Shown piece by piece: positions 45,576-55,551 of a stretch of DNA of 64,000 nucleotides. Made by a program: the position numbers and the translations under genes. The stretch is from the NCBI RefSeq assembly GCF_002943425.1, contig NZ_PTRA01000003.1, forward strand, positions 62,001 to 126,000. The letters run 5' to 3'. This DNA is from Siphonobacter curvatus. GTDB taxonomy: Bacteria; Bacteroidota; Bacteroidia; Cytophagales; Spirosomataceae. The stretch's first letter is position 1. Every line of letters starts with the position of its first letter. The notes under the pieces were generated by a model that saw only the letters and a program-made list of their open reading frames with translations, did no database searches and had not been told where the DNA came from.

Positions 45576-46880
45576 TCAATACTGCTCGTGAATGGCCGTG
45601 AGTACGCGTTCAACTTCCTTACGTACCTCACTCGTGGGTCGGTTGAAGTTATTATTCATAAAACTGACCAGCAACGTTTTACCCGTTTTGGTCAGCAAAT
45701 AGCCACTCAGGTTATAGCAGGTAGATAGCGAACCCGTCTTCCCAAACAGGTACGGTTTCCGATCGGCGGAGCGGTAACTATTCCTGAGTGTACCGCTTTG
45801 TCCACCCACGGCCAGTAGCGGAAAAAGCCGCTCGCGGGGCACTTCGGCGAGTAGTTTTTCCAGTAACGCCACGATACTGCGGGGCGTGAAGAGATTATAC
45901 CGGGAAAGACCCGAACCGTCTACCCAGTGTGGAGCATCGGGCAGATCCCTTAGGTGGTTGTTGAGCATGTAATCAATCGCTGTACCGGGATCGAAAGGCT
46001 GTTCGAGTTTGGCACAAACGAGTAGGAGAATCTGCTCGGCCAGGAAATTATCCGATGGCTGAAGCATGCGTTTAAAAAGCGTATCACTCGCTACCGAACG
46101 CAGGGGCTGGTATACCTTCGACGTAAAAGCCGGTAAAGGAGTAATGGGTTTTTGCAGCGTATCACTGAGTAACTGCAGCGTTACTTCCGTCGAAGTCCGG
46201 AAAGGTACGTCCTGCTCATACCGCAGGGGAATCGGTGCCTTCGTACCGTAAAAGAGGTTTTCGGTTTCCGCCCTGCGAACCTGAAAATCCCGATGCAACG
46301 TATCCAGTGTATACCGGAATTGGCTGGGATTAGCCTGTACTGTTTGGTCCGATTTTCGGGTAAACCGGACGACATTGCCGTATAGGGGAAGGCTGGTTCG
46401 TTCGGCTTGGTAATAGTCGTTGTAATCATCCCAGGCCCAGCCGGGTCCGTAGGGTTTAAGGAGCGGGTTGCCGGGCCAGAAGTACAGCTTTTCCGAACGG
46501 GATTGCAGAAAATCCACCACCTTGGTACTCGGCAGATTGGGATTGAGCAGCGAAGGATCCCCCGTACCCCAGAAGATTAGTGAATCCTGCTGAACGACGT
46601 ATCGCAGGGCTTCGATGGAATCGCCCAGCATTTTCATTCCCGCATAAAAAGTAAAAAGCTTAGTGTTGGATGCGGGTACAAAATAGCGTTCGGCATTGTG
46701 CTGGTAGACCACCTTGCGGGTATCCGCGTCCAGAATCATCAGTCCGGCGTGGTGATGCTGAAACGCGTTCGACTGCCAGAGCGTATCCAGCGAAGTAAGC
46801 GAGGACCGCTGACGACTTACGCGGCAGGAAGACTGCCCAAGCAGGACTAGGCAAAGGAGGCAATACCAGAGAAATTTCAT
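45576..46880 (-). CDS. dacB: D-alanyl-D-alanine carboxypeptidase/endopeptidase (PBP4-like)
   Basis: This 434-residue envelope enzyme trims or cleaves peptidoglycan cross-bridges. Active-site motifs are SxxK in VPASNTKLF, KTG in LFGKTGSLS, and the second-Ser motif in DGSGLSRYN, where the third residue is Tyr and the Asn follows one later. The N-terminus is a signal (MKFLWYCLLCLVLLGQSSC) and may be lipidated at the Cys, although QSSC is a poor lipobox. I chose ATG 46880 because the longer frame is not a signal peptide. Confidence 0.9.
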   Translation of the reverse strand: MKFLWYCLLCLVLLGQSSCRVSRQRSSLTSLDTLWQSNAFQHHHAGLMILDADTRKVVYQHNAERYFVPASNTKLFTFYAGMKMLGDSIEALRYVVQQDSLIFWGTGDPSLLNPNLPSTKVVDFLQSRSEKLYFWPGNPLLKPYGPGWAWDDYNDYYQAERTSLPLYGNVVRFTRKSDQTVQANPSQFRYTLDTLHRDFQVRRAETENLFYGTKAPIPLRYEQDVPFRTSTEVTLQLLSDTLQKPITPLPAFTSKVYQPLRSVASDTLFKRMLQPSDNFLAEQILLLVCAKLEQPFDPGTAIDYMLNNHLRDLPDAPHWVDGSGLSRYNLFTPRSIVALLEKLLAEVPRERLFPLLAVGGQSGTLRNSYRSADRKPYLFGKTGSLSTCYNLSGYLLTKTGKTLLVSFMNNNFNRPTSEVRKEVERVLTAIHEQY

Positions 46881-46948
46881 GGGAGAAAGGGTAATTCGTG
46901 CCTTAAAGGTACGCGTCACCAGGTTAAAGAAGAGCGTTAGAAGCACAA

Positions 46949-46980
46949 AAAAGCCGGGTGAGATAAGGCACCCGGCTTTT
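46949..46980. terminator. Terminator after the type IX protease gene
   Basis: A perfect 12-base stem AAAAGCCGGGTG / CACCCGGCTTTT with an 8-base loop lies 16 bases after the metalloprotease stop on the minus strand. Confidence 0.88.
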
Positions 46981-46996
46981 GGTAACGTATTGGTTT

Positions 46997-49609
46997 TTAT
47001 TTGGCAATCACGACCCGTCGGGTAATGACTTCGGCGTCCGTCTGGAAGCGAATCAGGTACGTACCCGCGGGCAGATTTGTCAGCGACAAGCGTTCCCGCA
47101 AGGAACCTGGATTGGCGATGGTTTTCTGATAAAGCGATTGGCCAAACAGGTTCGTGACTGAAAGACCTAAAGATTGGGTGACTGAAGGAAAGTCCGCTTC
47201 CACCAAAAATTCACCCGTATTACTAGGGTTTGGAGATACCGCTATCATGGCCCGTTGCAGCGTAGGCTCTACCGAAGTAACGACCGGTTTTGCCCGTTGA
47301 ATATACAAATTATCGATGCTCCAGCCCCAGCCGTGCGAAAGCTGATCGGCGAATAAGCGGAAACGGACCAGTACCTGCTGACCCGGACTGAAATAACCCG
47401 AACCCAGCATGTTTACTTCCCGGCGTTTGTACAGCCCTGCCGTACCGGCGTAGGTAGAGTTTTCGGCTCCGTTCGCCCGAACTAGCTGCGAATTATAGGC
47501 CGTCAGCCATTCGTTGTTGGCCCGGGCATCCCAGCCGTCATCGAAAGGAACCCAGGTTTTTCCCCCGTCCCTTGAGCCTTCCACCACCACATAATCATAG
47601 AAGTCAGAACTACCGAAAATGGAACCTGCAGCTCCTGGTTCGACCAGACAGATTTCATCGAACCGAATAAAGGGGTCCTGATCCGAAAGCCGAATGGGTT
47701 TCAGTAAAGTGTAGACGTAGTTTGCTTCGTACCCCTGACTGGCAGGGCCATCAACGTAGGGGTGATCGGAATGAATAGCTGCGTCGAGGAAACCCGTCGG
47801 CGTAGTAATCTGGAAACCATTCCCCGAAAAATCATTCGCTGCGGTCGTGGCATTAAAATCATTGACGTACTCCGCAACCGCAGTACCTACGCCCGCTACG
47901 TTGACGGTGAAGTACCCCGTGGCGGGTAGTGTACCCTGGTTACGGGCTTTGGAACGGTCACGAGCTACAATACGGTATTCAATCTTATCGCCGCCCTTAA
48001 TCCGTCCCGATGGAAACGTTAGTACGCCAACTGCGTAGATGTTGTTGCTGCGAATCCCATTGGTGACGTAATAGCCTAAGCGAGGCATGGGCACTGAAGC
48101 CTGAGCTACGCCATTGATCCGGTACTCAATGTAAGTCGTATCAATACCGAAATCAAAGTCATCAAAAACATCGGCATCCAGAATCAGCGAATCTGCCGTG
48201 GATAAAATCGTTGATTGCGGAACGTGTGTAATGGTGGGTGGCGTATTGTCGGTACCGATACGGAAGGTCCAGAAAGCCCGACTGGGAGCTTCGGCGGGGC
48301 TAGTGAAAACGCGGTTAGAGTTATCCTCGGCCGTAATCCAGTAACGGATGATCCGGGGCGTATTCGACGCCGCCAGCGTATAGGTATACTCCGAACCCGA
48401 CTGGGTCATGTTAACAGTCGTGGCATTCGCCCGGGTCGTATCATTGATCGTGTAGGAAAGTCGTACGTTCCCTTTCAATGTGGTATCACTAACGACCGTT
48501 GCCCGGAACGTAATGGGTCGTCCGAGTAGATCTTCTGAATCCCGAAGCCGTTCGTGCAGAATAGAGGTAGATTTCCAACCCATATCCGTAAAGATGTTCA
48601 TGACGATGGGGCCCGGATTCTGGTTGACTTCTCCCCGGGCCAGCGAGGGCGTCATCAGGGCATTGGCCGTCCCCGTACGGTAGGTCGTTTCGTCGAGGTG
48701 CGAAATACTGGACCCGACGCTGTAAGTAGTGGGAGCGTATAGTTTCGGTTTTGTACCGCCATTGCGTTGCGTGGCAAGGGGGCCGTTGAAGAACAGGTTA
48801 TTGCTGGTCAGTTGTCGGTACAGCTCGTTGGAAGGGTTGCTAAATAGCGTTTGATCGATGAGCTGCTGATTATTGGCATTCACTACAAAGTGGTCGAACG
48901 CTTCGGGATAGCCATAATTCGAATCATTGCCCCATACGCCGATTGGGTTTTCAGCGTAGAAAGAACTCGTAAAGCCTAAGCCGTGACCCAGCTCATGCGT
49001 GACGACGGTGACCAGATCCTGACGACCCCGTGAACCGTTGGCCGCCCCATCCGTACCCAGATACCAGTTTACCTGACTGTTACTATTAAATTGACAGTAA
49101 ATATCGGGTTGATCGCCGTTGAGATTCTGACGGGCTAGTTTCTCGGCCAGTGCAATCGGATACGCAGTATTGGCTTTCAAGGCTCCCTGCACACCCGCTA
49201 CGTACGCGTACGGACGGGCCCCACCTAGCACGATGGATCCGTTGGCAGTACCGCCCAGGTTAGTCCAGATGGCTCGCACGCGAATGGGAACGGGGGAGAC
49301 AATCAGGGAAGACCAGATATCGACGGCGTATTGAAAAGCCGTGCGGGCACTATCCGAAAAACCTTCGTATTCCACAATGATCTGGGCTGTCGTGGCGGTG
49401 GTACGTCCACCACGTCGCCGCAGGAATTCCGGTGGAGGACCAATACGACTATCGGTCTGCCCTGTTGAATAACAAACGGTTCCTTTCGCGGGTAAAAAGA
49501 TCAGGTCAGAGGAAGCGTTCGTACGAATTTTCTTGGCTTGTGGCAACGTTCTCTGACCCCAGGCCAGTCCACTAACCAAGCAAAAACATAAGAGTAAAAT
49601 TTTTTTCAT
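46997..49609 (-). CDS. Secreted metalloprotease-like protein with type IX sorting domain
   Basis: This 870-residue exported protein has a signal peptide (MKKILLLCFCLVSGLAWGQ), a zinc-protease motif HELGHGLGF at 205-213, Ig-like/FnIII-like segments (about 350-590), a jelly-roll region, and a C-terminal type A sorting domain (VSPNPSNTGEF, LPAGTYLIR, RRVVIAK). It should be exported by the type IX system and attached to the surface or released. The residue where a metzincin would have the third His is Ser215, so the exact peptidase family is open. Confidence 0.86.
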   Translation of the reverse strand: MKKILLLCFCLVSGLAWGQRTLPQAKKIRTNASSDLIFLPAKGTVCYSTGQTDSRIGPPPEFLRRRGGRTTATTAQIIVEYEGFSDSARTAFQYAVDIWSSLIVSPVPIRVRAIWTNLGGTANGSIVLGGARPYAYVAGVQGALKANTAYPIALAEKLARQNLNGDQPDIYCQFNSNSQVNWYLGTDGAANGSRGRQDLVTVVTHELGHGLGFTSSFYAENPIGVWGNDSNYGYPEAFDHFVVNANNQQLIDQTLFSNPSNELYRQLTSNNLFFNGPLATQRNGGTKPKLYAPTTYSVGSSISHLDETTYRTGTANALMTPSLARGEVNQNPGPIVMNIFTDMGWKSTSILHERLRDSEDLLGRPITFRATVVSDTTLKGNVRLSYTINDTTRANATTVNMTQSGSEYTYTLAASNTPRIIRYWITAEDNSNRVFTSPAEAPSRAFWTFRIGTDNTPPTITHVPQSTILSTADSLILDADVFDDFDFGIDTTYIEYRINGVAQASVPMPRLGYYVTNGIRSNNIYAVGVLTFPSGRIKGGDKIEYRIVARDRSKARNQGTLPATGYFTVNVAGVGTAVAEYVNDFNATTAANDFSGNGFQITTPTGFLDAAIHSDHPYVDGPASQGYEANYVYTLLKPIRLSDQDPFIRFDEICLVEPGAAGSIFGSSDFYDYVVVEGSRDGGKTWVPFDDGWDARANNEWLTAYNSQLVRANGAENSTYAGTAGLYKRREVNMLGSGYFSPGQQVLVRFRLFADQLSHGWGWSIDNLYIQRAKPVVTSVEPTLQRAMIAVSPNPSNTGEFLVEADFPSVTQSLGLSVTNLFGQSLYQKTIANPGSLRERLSLTNLPAGTYLIRFQTDAEVITRRVVIAK

Positions 49610-49743
49610 AGCACGAGTAAGGTAATCTTTCTAACGATACAAATTCTATCTGTGAATTGTTTTTACAACCCTTGCGTAAGAACCCAGAAAGGATTCTCTT
49701 TCAATTACGCGATTTTATAGTCAAACGCGGCACAAGCTCGTGT

Positions 49744-49751
49744 TATTTTTG
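49744..49751 (+). promoter_or_regulatory. Candidate -7 box for recQ
   Basis: TATTTTTG, a perfect TAnnTTTG match, lies 45 bases before the recQ start. A -33 box is not clear. Confidence 0.35.
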
Positions 49752-49795
49752 GACAAAATTTAAGGAGCCTGGAAAACCGGAAAAAGAGGTAGCTT

Positions 49796-51706
49796 TTGAC
49801 CATGACGATTGACGAACTATTAAAGCAAGTATGGGGATACGATGTCTTCCGACCCATGCAACGGGAAATTATTGAATCAGTGCTGGCTGGGCATGATGTA
49901 CTGGCCCTGTTGCCCACGGGAGGAGGAAAATCCGTCTGCTTTCAGGTGCCGGCCCTGGCTCAGCCGGGCTTGTGCCTTGTCATTTCGCCTTTGATTGCTT
50001 TAATGAAGGATCAGGTGGAAAACCTGCGAAAACGCGGTATACACGCCGAAGCCGTGTACTCGGGCATGAGCTACCGACAAATTGATCATACGCTGGATGC
50101 CTGTATTTACGGTGATGTGAAATTTCTGTACGTATCACCCGAGCGTTTACGAACCGAGCTGTTTCGGGTACGGGCCAAGCAAATGAAAATCAACCTGATT
50201 GCAGTGGATGAAGCCCACTGCGTGTCGGCCTGGGGTTACGATTTTCGACCACCGTACCTGCAAATCGCTGAGTTCCGGGAGCTTTTCCCCAAGCTGCCTT
50301 TGCTGGCTCTGACGGCTACGGCTACACGAGAAGTCAAAGCCGACATCGTGCAAAAACTGGCCATGCGGAACGAGCGGATTTTTCAGCAAAGCTTTGCCCG
50401 GCCTAATCTTTCCTATTCGATTATTACGACGGAAGATAAGGAAGTACGCTTACAGAAAATCCTTACCAATGTCCCCGGTACCTCCGTGGTGTACGCCCGG
50501 AGCCGCCGCCGTACGCAGGCCATTGCCAACGAACTCAGCCGCCGGGGTATTCCGGCGACGTTTTATCACGCGGGCTTAAGTGCCTCGGACCGAGCCATGC
50601 GGCAGGAAGCCTGGCTTAAGGGGCGTATACGGGTGATGGTGGCGACGAATGCCTTTGGGATGGGGATCGATAAACCCGACGTGCGGACGGTCATTCACCT
50701 GGATTTGCCGGATACCCTCGAAGCCTATTTTCAGGAGGCCGGACGCGGCGGTCGGGATGGGGAAAAAGCCTACGCCGTAGCTCTGGTAGCTCCGGGGGAT
50801 GGAAAAGAGTTGGTTAAACAGGTAGAGCAGCAGTATCCCGAACTGGATTTTGTCCGCCGGGTTTACCAATGTCTGGCGAATTATTTCCGGCTGGCCATTG
50901 GAGCGGGTGAGGGGAGTAGTTACGATTTTGATCTGAATGACTTTCAATCGACGTTTGGACTGGCTACGACTGAGACCTACTACGCCCTAAAAATTCTGGA
51001 AAGTGAAGGGTTCATTCAGATGAGTGAATCGTATCACAATCCGTCCAAACTGCATTTTACGGTCAACAGCCGCGAATTATACGAATTTCAGGTACGCAAC
51101 GAACGCTTTGATGGCTTTACGAAACTGCTGTTACGGCTGTACGGAGGGGCCTTATTTACAGAATACCTGATTATTTCAGAATCGGCCATTGCTAAAGCTT
51201 TTCTGGTATCCGAAGCCGAGGTACGGACGCTGTTGTACCGGCTGGAAGAACTAAATGTGATCGAATACGATCCGCAAAAAACCAAACCGCAACTAACCTT
51301 CATTACGGCCCGTTACGATGCCGCTGGCCTACCGCTTTCGGTACGGGCCATTGCGGCCCGCCGGGACCGCGACTTGAGCAAAGTACAGGCCATGATTGCG
51401 TACGTGGGCAATACGACCCGTTGCCGAACGCAGCTATTACTCGAATATTTTGACGAGTCTACCGATTACGAGTGCGGGATTTGTGATACCTGCGTGGCTC
51501 GAAAAAAAGCCCGTCAAACGGCGGGCTCGATGACGCAGGAAAAGCAACGAATCGTAGATGCATTAGCGAGTGGACCCATTACCATTCAGCAATTAGTGGC
51601 TCGTTTAGCTCCGAAGAATGAAAACGCTTTTCTATTGCTCGTTCGGGAGTTAGTGAGTGAAGAAGTAATGGCGTATGATGCGTTGGGGAATTTGTATTTA
51701 CGATAG
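49796..51706 (+). CDS. recQ: RecQ-family ATP-dependent DNA helicase
   Basis: This 636-residue 3'-5' helicase acts in recombination and fork repair. Motifs are Walker A LLPTGGGKSVCFQVP, VDEAHCVSAWGYDFRPPY, LTATAT, ATNAFGMGIDKPDVR and QEAGRGGRDG. The zinc-binding cysteines lie in TTRCRTQLLLEYF and ECGICDTC, followed by a winged-helix-like tail. No HRDC domain is present, so this is a short form; many Bacteroidota have both a long RecQ and such a short paralogue. Confidence 0.92.
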   Translation: MTMTIDELLKQVWGYDVFRPMQREIIESVLAGHDVLALLPTGGGKSVCFQVPALAQPGLCLVISPLIALMKDQVENLRKRGIHAEAVYSGMSYRQIDHTLDACIYGDVKFLYVSPERLRTELFRVRAKQMKINLIAVDEAHCVSAWGYDFRPPYLQIAEFRELFPKLPLLALTATATREVKADIVQKLAMRNERIFQQSFARPNLSYSIITTEDKEVRLQKILTNVPGTSVVYARSRRRTQAIANELSRRGIPATFYHAGLSASDRAMRQEAWLKGRIRVMVATNAFGMGIDKPDVRTVIHLDLPDTLEAYFQEAGRGGRDGEKAYAVALVAPGDGKELVKQVEQQYPELDFVRRVYQCLANYFRLAIGAGEGSSYDFDLNDFQSTFGLATTETYYALKILESEGFIQMSESYHNPSKLHFTVNSRELYEFQVRNERFDGFTKLLLRLYGGALFTEYLIISESAIAKAFLVSEAEVRTLLYRLEELNVIEYDPQKTKPQLTFITARYDAAGLPLSVRAIAARRDRDLSKVQAMIAYVGNTTRCRTQLLLEYFDESTDYECGICDTCVARKKARQTAGSMTQEKQRIVDALASGPITIQQLVARLAPKNENAFLLLVRELVSEEVMAYDALGNLYLR

Positions 51707-51714
51707 GTTTGAAG

Positions 51715-51751
51715 CAACAAAGGTAAGCTTAATAGAAGCCTACCTTTGTTG
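51715..51751. terminator. Hairpin terminator between recQ and the barrel gene
   Basis: CAACAAAGGTA / TACCTTTGTTG (11 bases) stacks on an inner GCTT/AAGC stem with a 5-base loop. It separates convergent genes; the plus side continues TTTAAG. Confidence 0.75.
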
Positions 51752-51760
51752 TTTAAGTCA

Positions 51761-52318
51761 TTATTTGAAATTTAACGTATATACAACTCCTAAATTAAGT
51801 TGAATATATCTTTCCGTTTTATCCGCACCTTGATCTACGTACTCCTTTTTGTTAAACATAAAATTGTATTCTCCTTCAGCAAATAAAGCAAGGTTATCTA
51901 CAATAGGTACTTGTAAACCAATCTTAGGAGCAACTCCAAAAACTGATTCAGATTCTTTACTGCCAAGAGCAGAAACACTCTGTACATATATACCCGTTTT
52001 AACGCCTGCATAGGGACGAATTCCTTCTTCGGTAAAAAAGTATTCAGCCATTGCTGTAATAGGTAAAATAGAAGTTTTTACATCTACACCTGCAAAATCT
52101 ACTTTTTGACTCAGAAGATTTACGCCTACTCCTGCGGCAAATTGAGGTGTAATAAAGTAACGTGCTTGAAGACCACCACCCCATGTATTTTTATCACCTT
52201 CTACCTTGGGTGTAGAAATAGCATATGCTCCATGGGCACCAATTTGAATCTGAGCTTGTGAGTTTTGTATGCTGAAGGCAAATAGAAAAATAGTAATAAA
52301 AGCAGAAAAGATTCTCAT
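51761..52318 (-). CDS. Small outer-membrane beta-barrel protein, AT-rich gene
   Basis: This 185-residue exported protein has a signal peptide (MRIFSAFITIFLFAFSIQNS, cut after QAQ) and eight or so amphipathic strands (ARYFITPQFAAGVGVNLLSQ; IRPYAGVKTGIYVQ), ending YIQLNLGVVYTLNFK, a typical barrel C-terminus. The gene is much more AT-rich than its neighbours: I counted 37 G/C in the 120 bases 51781-51900 against 35 of 60 in recQ at 50221-50280. This suggests recent acquisition. Function is unknown. Confidence 0.82.
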   Translation of the reverse strand: MRIFSAFITIFLFAFSIQNSQAQIQIGAHGAYAISTPKVEGDKNTWGGGLQARYFITPQFAAGVGVNLLSQKVDFAGVDVKTSILPITAMAEYFFTEEGIRPYAGVKTGIYVQSVSALGSKESESVFGVAPKIGLQVPIVDNLALFAEGEYNFMFNKKEYVDQGADKTERYIQLNLGVVYTLNFK

Positions 52319-52700
52319 TTTATGAAAGGTTAAAAATATTTAAAGGCCGTAAAGAAAGTGCAGGAGAAGTCTAAAAGCAATCATTTTTTTAAGTGAGATA
52401 AATTACTTGGATAGAATATGTTATTTCGACCTAGTCAATCCGCTAGGATAGTGTATATAGTCATTTATGAATTTTTTAATATGTATTGTTTTTGTATAAA
52501 ATTAGAATAGCGGAATTTTTTAAATATTTTCTACAAAAACAATGCAACCCTTTGGGTGTGATTTACATCTTTTAGGGGTATACCATTAAGCAACGATATT
52601 TTCCGTTTAACACATTTTAACTAATGTATTCGTTGTTAAACTAAAAATCTCGTTCATCTTTAGACCTCTGATTGCAAGCCTCCCTATCTAAACCTTCTCT
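52319..52700. other. AT-rich divergent intergenic region
   Basis: No gene is supported. The region continues the low G+C of the barrel gene and must hold its promoter and that of the receptor-like gene at 52701. I did not find a confident TTTG/TAnnTTTG pair. Confidence 0.4.
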
Positions 52701-55526
52701 ATGCGTCACTTTCTATTGAGTGCCTGTCTGCTCGTATTGGCTTTTTGTACCCATGCCCAAACGCGGGTGGTGGTGAAAGGTCGTATGGTTGATACGACCA
52801 ACGCTGCTTTACCCTTTACAACGGTTATGTTACTGACGCCCAAGGATTCGGCTCTGGTGAGCTACGCCCGGGCAGATGAAAAAGGAGCATTCGAATTCAA
52901 GAATGTGAGGCGGGGAACGTACTTGCTCAAGACTTCTTACACCGGTTATTTACCTTTTCAGAAAGAGTTTACACCCGGCGAAGCAGCCGTTACGGATTTG
53001 GGTGAGCTAACCATGAAGCCCATTTCCAAAGAACTCTTTGAAGTAGTCGTGAAAACGGCAAAGGCTCCTTTGAACATTCGTGGCGATACCATCGAATACA
53101 ACGCCAGCTCCTTTAAAGTACCACCCGGATCTACGGTGGAGGACCTGCTTCGGCGATTACCCGGTTTCCAGATTGAACAGGATGGAAGTATCCGGGCTCA
53201 GGGACAGGAGGTGAAACGCGTAACCGTCGATGGGAAGAACTTTTTTGGTGGCGACCCTAAAACCGCCACCAAGAACCTGGGAGCCGAGACTATTGATAAA
53301 ATCCAGGTATACAATAGTAAATCTGAGCAGTCGAAAGCGACGGGTATTGACGACGGTAAGAAAGAGAAAACCGTCAACCTGGCTTTAAAAGAAGAGTATA
53401 AAAGAGGAGGGTTTGGAAAGATCAAAGCAGGAGTGGGTACGGACGAACGCATAGATGTTCGGGGGAACTACAACAAATTCGACGATAAGCAGCAGTTTGC
53501 TGTCGTTGGGTTCGGCAACAATATCAACCAGTCGGGTATGAGCTGGGATGACCGTCAGGATTTCTACGGTAGTTCAGCCTACCGTTGGGATGAAACGGAT
53601 TTTGGCTTCGGAGGAGGTTTGACGGGCAATGACGGCGGCAACGATGGGATCATAATTCAGGGCGGCAACGTCATCATTATGAATGGTGGGGGCGGCGACC
53701 GGGGTTTCAACAATTCATACGCCGGGGGGCTGAACTACAATTACGAAACCAAGAAGAAGAAATTCAGCTCCAACTACTATTATAACCAGCGTCGGAACTG
53801 GATCGATCAGATTTCCAAACGGCAGAGCATTCTGGCGGATAATGAATTCGAGACCAATACGACGTCTAATGAATACACGAAAAACGACAACCACCGCGTG
53901 CAATTACGGTACGAGGATAATCTCGATTCGCTCAATACGCTGATTCTGATTGCGAACGGTACCATCAATAACCAGACGTATACCCAGGGTAAACAGGAAG
54001 AAAACCTGCGGTCAGGGGGGCGTTTGACGAGTCAGACCACGCAGGATAACCGCAATACCAGCCAGACGATCAATTTCTCCGGTTCGGCCCTGTACCGGCA
54101 TAAATTCAAGCAAAAAGGCAGAAGTTTTGCCGCCAGTGCTACCTTCAATCTGAACAATGGCGATGCGGACGGACAGCAAAAATCGGACAACGAATTCTTC
54201 GTGCCTGCTGAAACAGGGGCTTTGCCGCCCCGCCAGCTCAACCTGCTAACGGACAATACCAGCCGTCAGAATCAGATCAGGACCAGCTTGTTCTACGCAC
54301 AGCCCGTGACCAAACGCATTGCCTGGGAAAGCTTTTACAACTTCGGAGTACGGCAGGATAAGGTAGATCGCAATGTGTACGACCTAGAGGAAGGTAATCG
54401 GCGAAACGATACGCTGAGCCGCTATTATACCAACCAGATCATGCACAATCGACTCGGTACCGGTTTTCGCTACAACTACAAAGGCCTCAACATCGGAGCT
54501 GGACTGGCGGGTATTCACATGAACATCTCGGGACGATTTGCAACGGATCAGAACGCGAGTCAGTTCATGAATGTCGATCGATCCTACACGGTAGTTGTAC
54601 CCGGCGTTAATATGAACATCGATCTGAAAAACAACCGCTACCTGTATATGGATTACTCCGGTAGCGTGCAGCAGCCTTCGGTTCGTGATCTGCAACCCAT
54701 CATTGATTATTCCAACCCGCTCTACATTACGCAGGGAAATCCGGACCTGAAACCTACGGTCAGTCATAACGCGTACGCCGGTTTTCAGTACTTCAATCCT
54801 TCGTCCTTTACGCGATTCTTCGGAAACATCAATTACTCGTACAACGTCAATCAGGTCGTCTATAGCCAAACCATCGACTCTTTACTGATTACGCGGACGC
54901 AGCCTATTAACCTGACGGGTGGACAGAATTACGGGACGTATTTAAACTTTGGTTTTCCACTGAAGAAAAACAAGGCTAACATTGGGGTGAATTCTAATAT
55001 CAACTTTGGTCGCAGCTATACGCTTATTAACGACGTTCAGAACCGTACCAATAATAACCGCTACAACTGGGGATTGAACCTGGAGCTGACCCCGAGCGAA
55101 AACTTCACGTTCTACGGAAATGCAAACTGGTCATATAGCTTGGTGAAATACTCGATCAACACGGGACAAAATCAAAATATCTGGAATTCCAGCTATAGCG
55201 GGCAGATGAACGTGAAAGGCCCCTGGGAGCTGTACTTCAATGCGACTTTCAATTACAACATTTACAAAAACGACCGCTTCGGACTCGATCAAAATATCCC
55301 GATTCTGAACATGGCCGTGTATAAGTTGTTGGGTAAAAACAAAAAATCAGAGGTTCGCCTGTCGGCCTACGATGTCTTCCGCCGCAACCTCGGAATCAAT
55401 CAGGGAGCCTCGGGTAACTTCTTTACGCAGACGCAGGTACAAACCATTACCCGGTATTTTATGCTCAGTTATACGTACAACATGCGGGGCATCAAAGCCA
55501 ATCTGCGTCGGAATGGTGGGTTCTAA
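52701..55526 (+). CDS. TonB-dependent receptor-like outer-membrane protein
   Basis: This 941-residue protein has a signal peptide (MRHFLLSACLLVLAFCTHAQ), a carboxypeptidase-regulatory-like domain (about 23-105), a plug (about 120-230; GSTVEDLLRRLPGFQIEQDG) and a large C-terminal beta-barrel of the OMP_b-brl_3 type. Residues 302-336 form a Gly/Asp/Ile-rich segment (FGFGGGLTGNDGGNDGIII), probably an exposed loop. It lies 25 bases before a GLPGLI-family gene, its probable partner. The substrate is unknown. Confidence 0.9.
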   Translation: MRHFLLSACLLVLAFCTHAQTRVVVKGRMVDTTNAALPFTTVMLLTPKDSALVSYARADEKGAFEFKNVRRGTYLLKTSYTGYLPFQKEFTPGEAAVTDLGELTMKPISKELFEVVVKTAKAPLNIRGDTIEYNASSFKVPPGSTVEDLLRRLPGFQIEQDGSIRAQGQEVKRVTVDGKNFFGGDPKTATKNLGAETIDKIQVYNSKSEQSKATGIDDGKKEKTVNLALKEEYKRGGFGKIKAGVGTDERIDVRGNYNKFDDKQQFAVVGFGNNINQSGMSWDDRQDFYGSSAYRWDETDFGFGGGLTGNDGGNDGIIIQGGNVIIMNGGGGDRGFNNSYAGGLNYNYETKKKKFSSNYYYNQRRNWIDQISKRQSILADNEFETNTTSNEYTKNDNHRVQLRYEDNLDSLNTLILIANGTINNQTYTQGKQEENLRSGGRLTSQTTQDNRNTSQTINFSGSALYRHKFKQKGRSFAASATFNLNNGDADGQQKSDNEFFVPAETGALPPRQLNLLTDNTSRQNQIRTSLFYAQPVTKRIAWESFYNFGVRQDKVDRNVYDLEEGNRRNDTLSRYYTNQIMHNRLGTGFRYNYKGLNIGAGLAGIHMNISGRFATDQNASQFMNVDRSYTVVVPGVNMNIDLKNNRYLYMDYSGSVQQPSVRDLQPIIDYSNPLYITQGNPDLKPTVSHNAYAGFQYFNPSSFTRFFGNINYSYNVNQVVYSQTIDSLLITRTQPINLTGGQNYGTYLNFGFPLKKNKANIGVNSNINFGRSYTLINDVQNRTNNNRYNWGLNLELTPSENFTFYGNANWSYSLVKYSINTGQNQNIWNSSYSGQMNVKGPWELYFNATFNYNIYKNDRFGLDQNIPILNMAVYKLLGKNKKSEVRLSAYDVFRRNLGINQGASGNFFTQTQVQTITRYFMLSYTYNMRGIKANLRRNGGF

Positions 55527-55551
55527 GTCAAGCACTGTATTCAACGAATCA

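Noticed and set aside
45512-45631. 40-residue N-terminal extension of uridine kinase
   Set aside because: It overlaps the dacB end and the promoter box at 45531; the P-loop begins right after the chosen ATG.
55372-55551. 60-residue N-terminal extension of the GLPGLI gene
   Set aside because: It lies inside the receptor-like gene, is Arg/Ser-rich noise, and would bury the clear signal peptide that starts at 55552.
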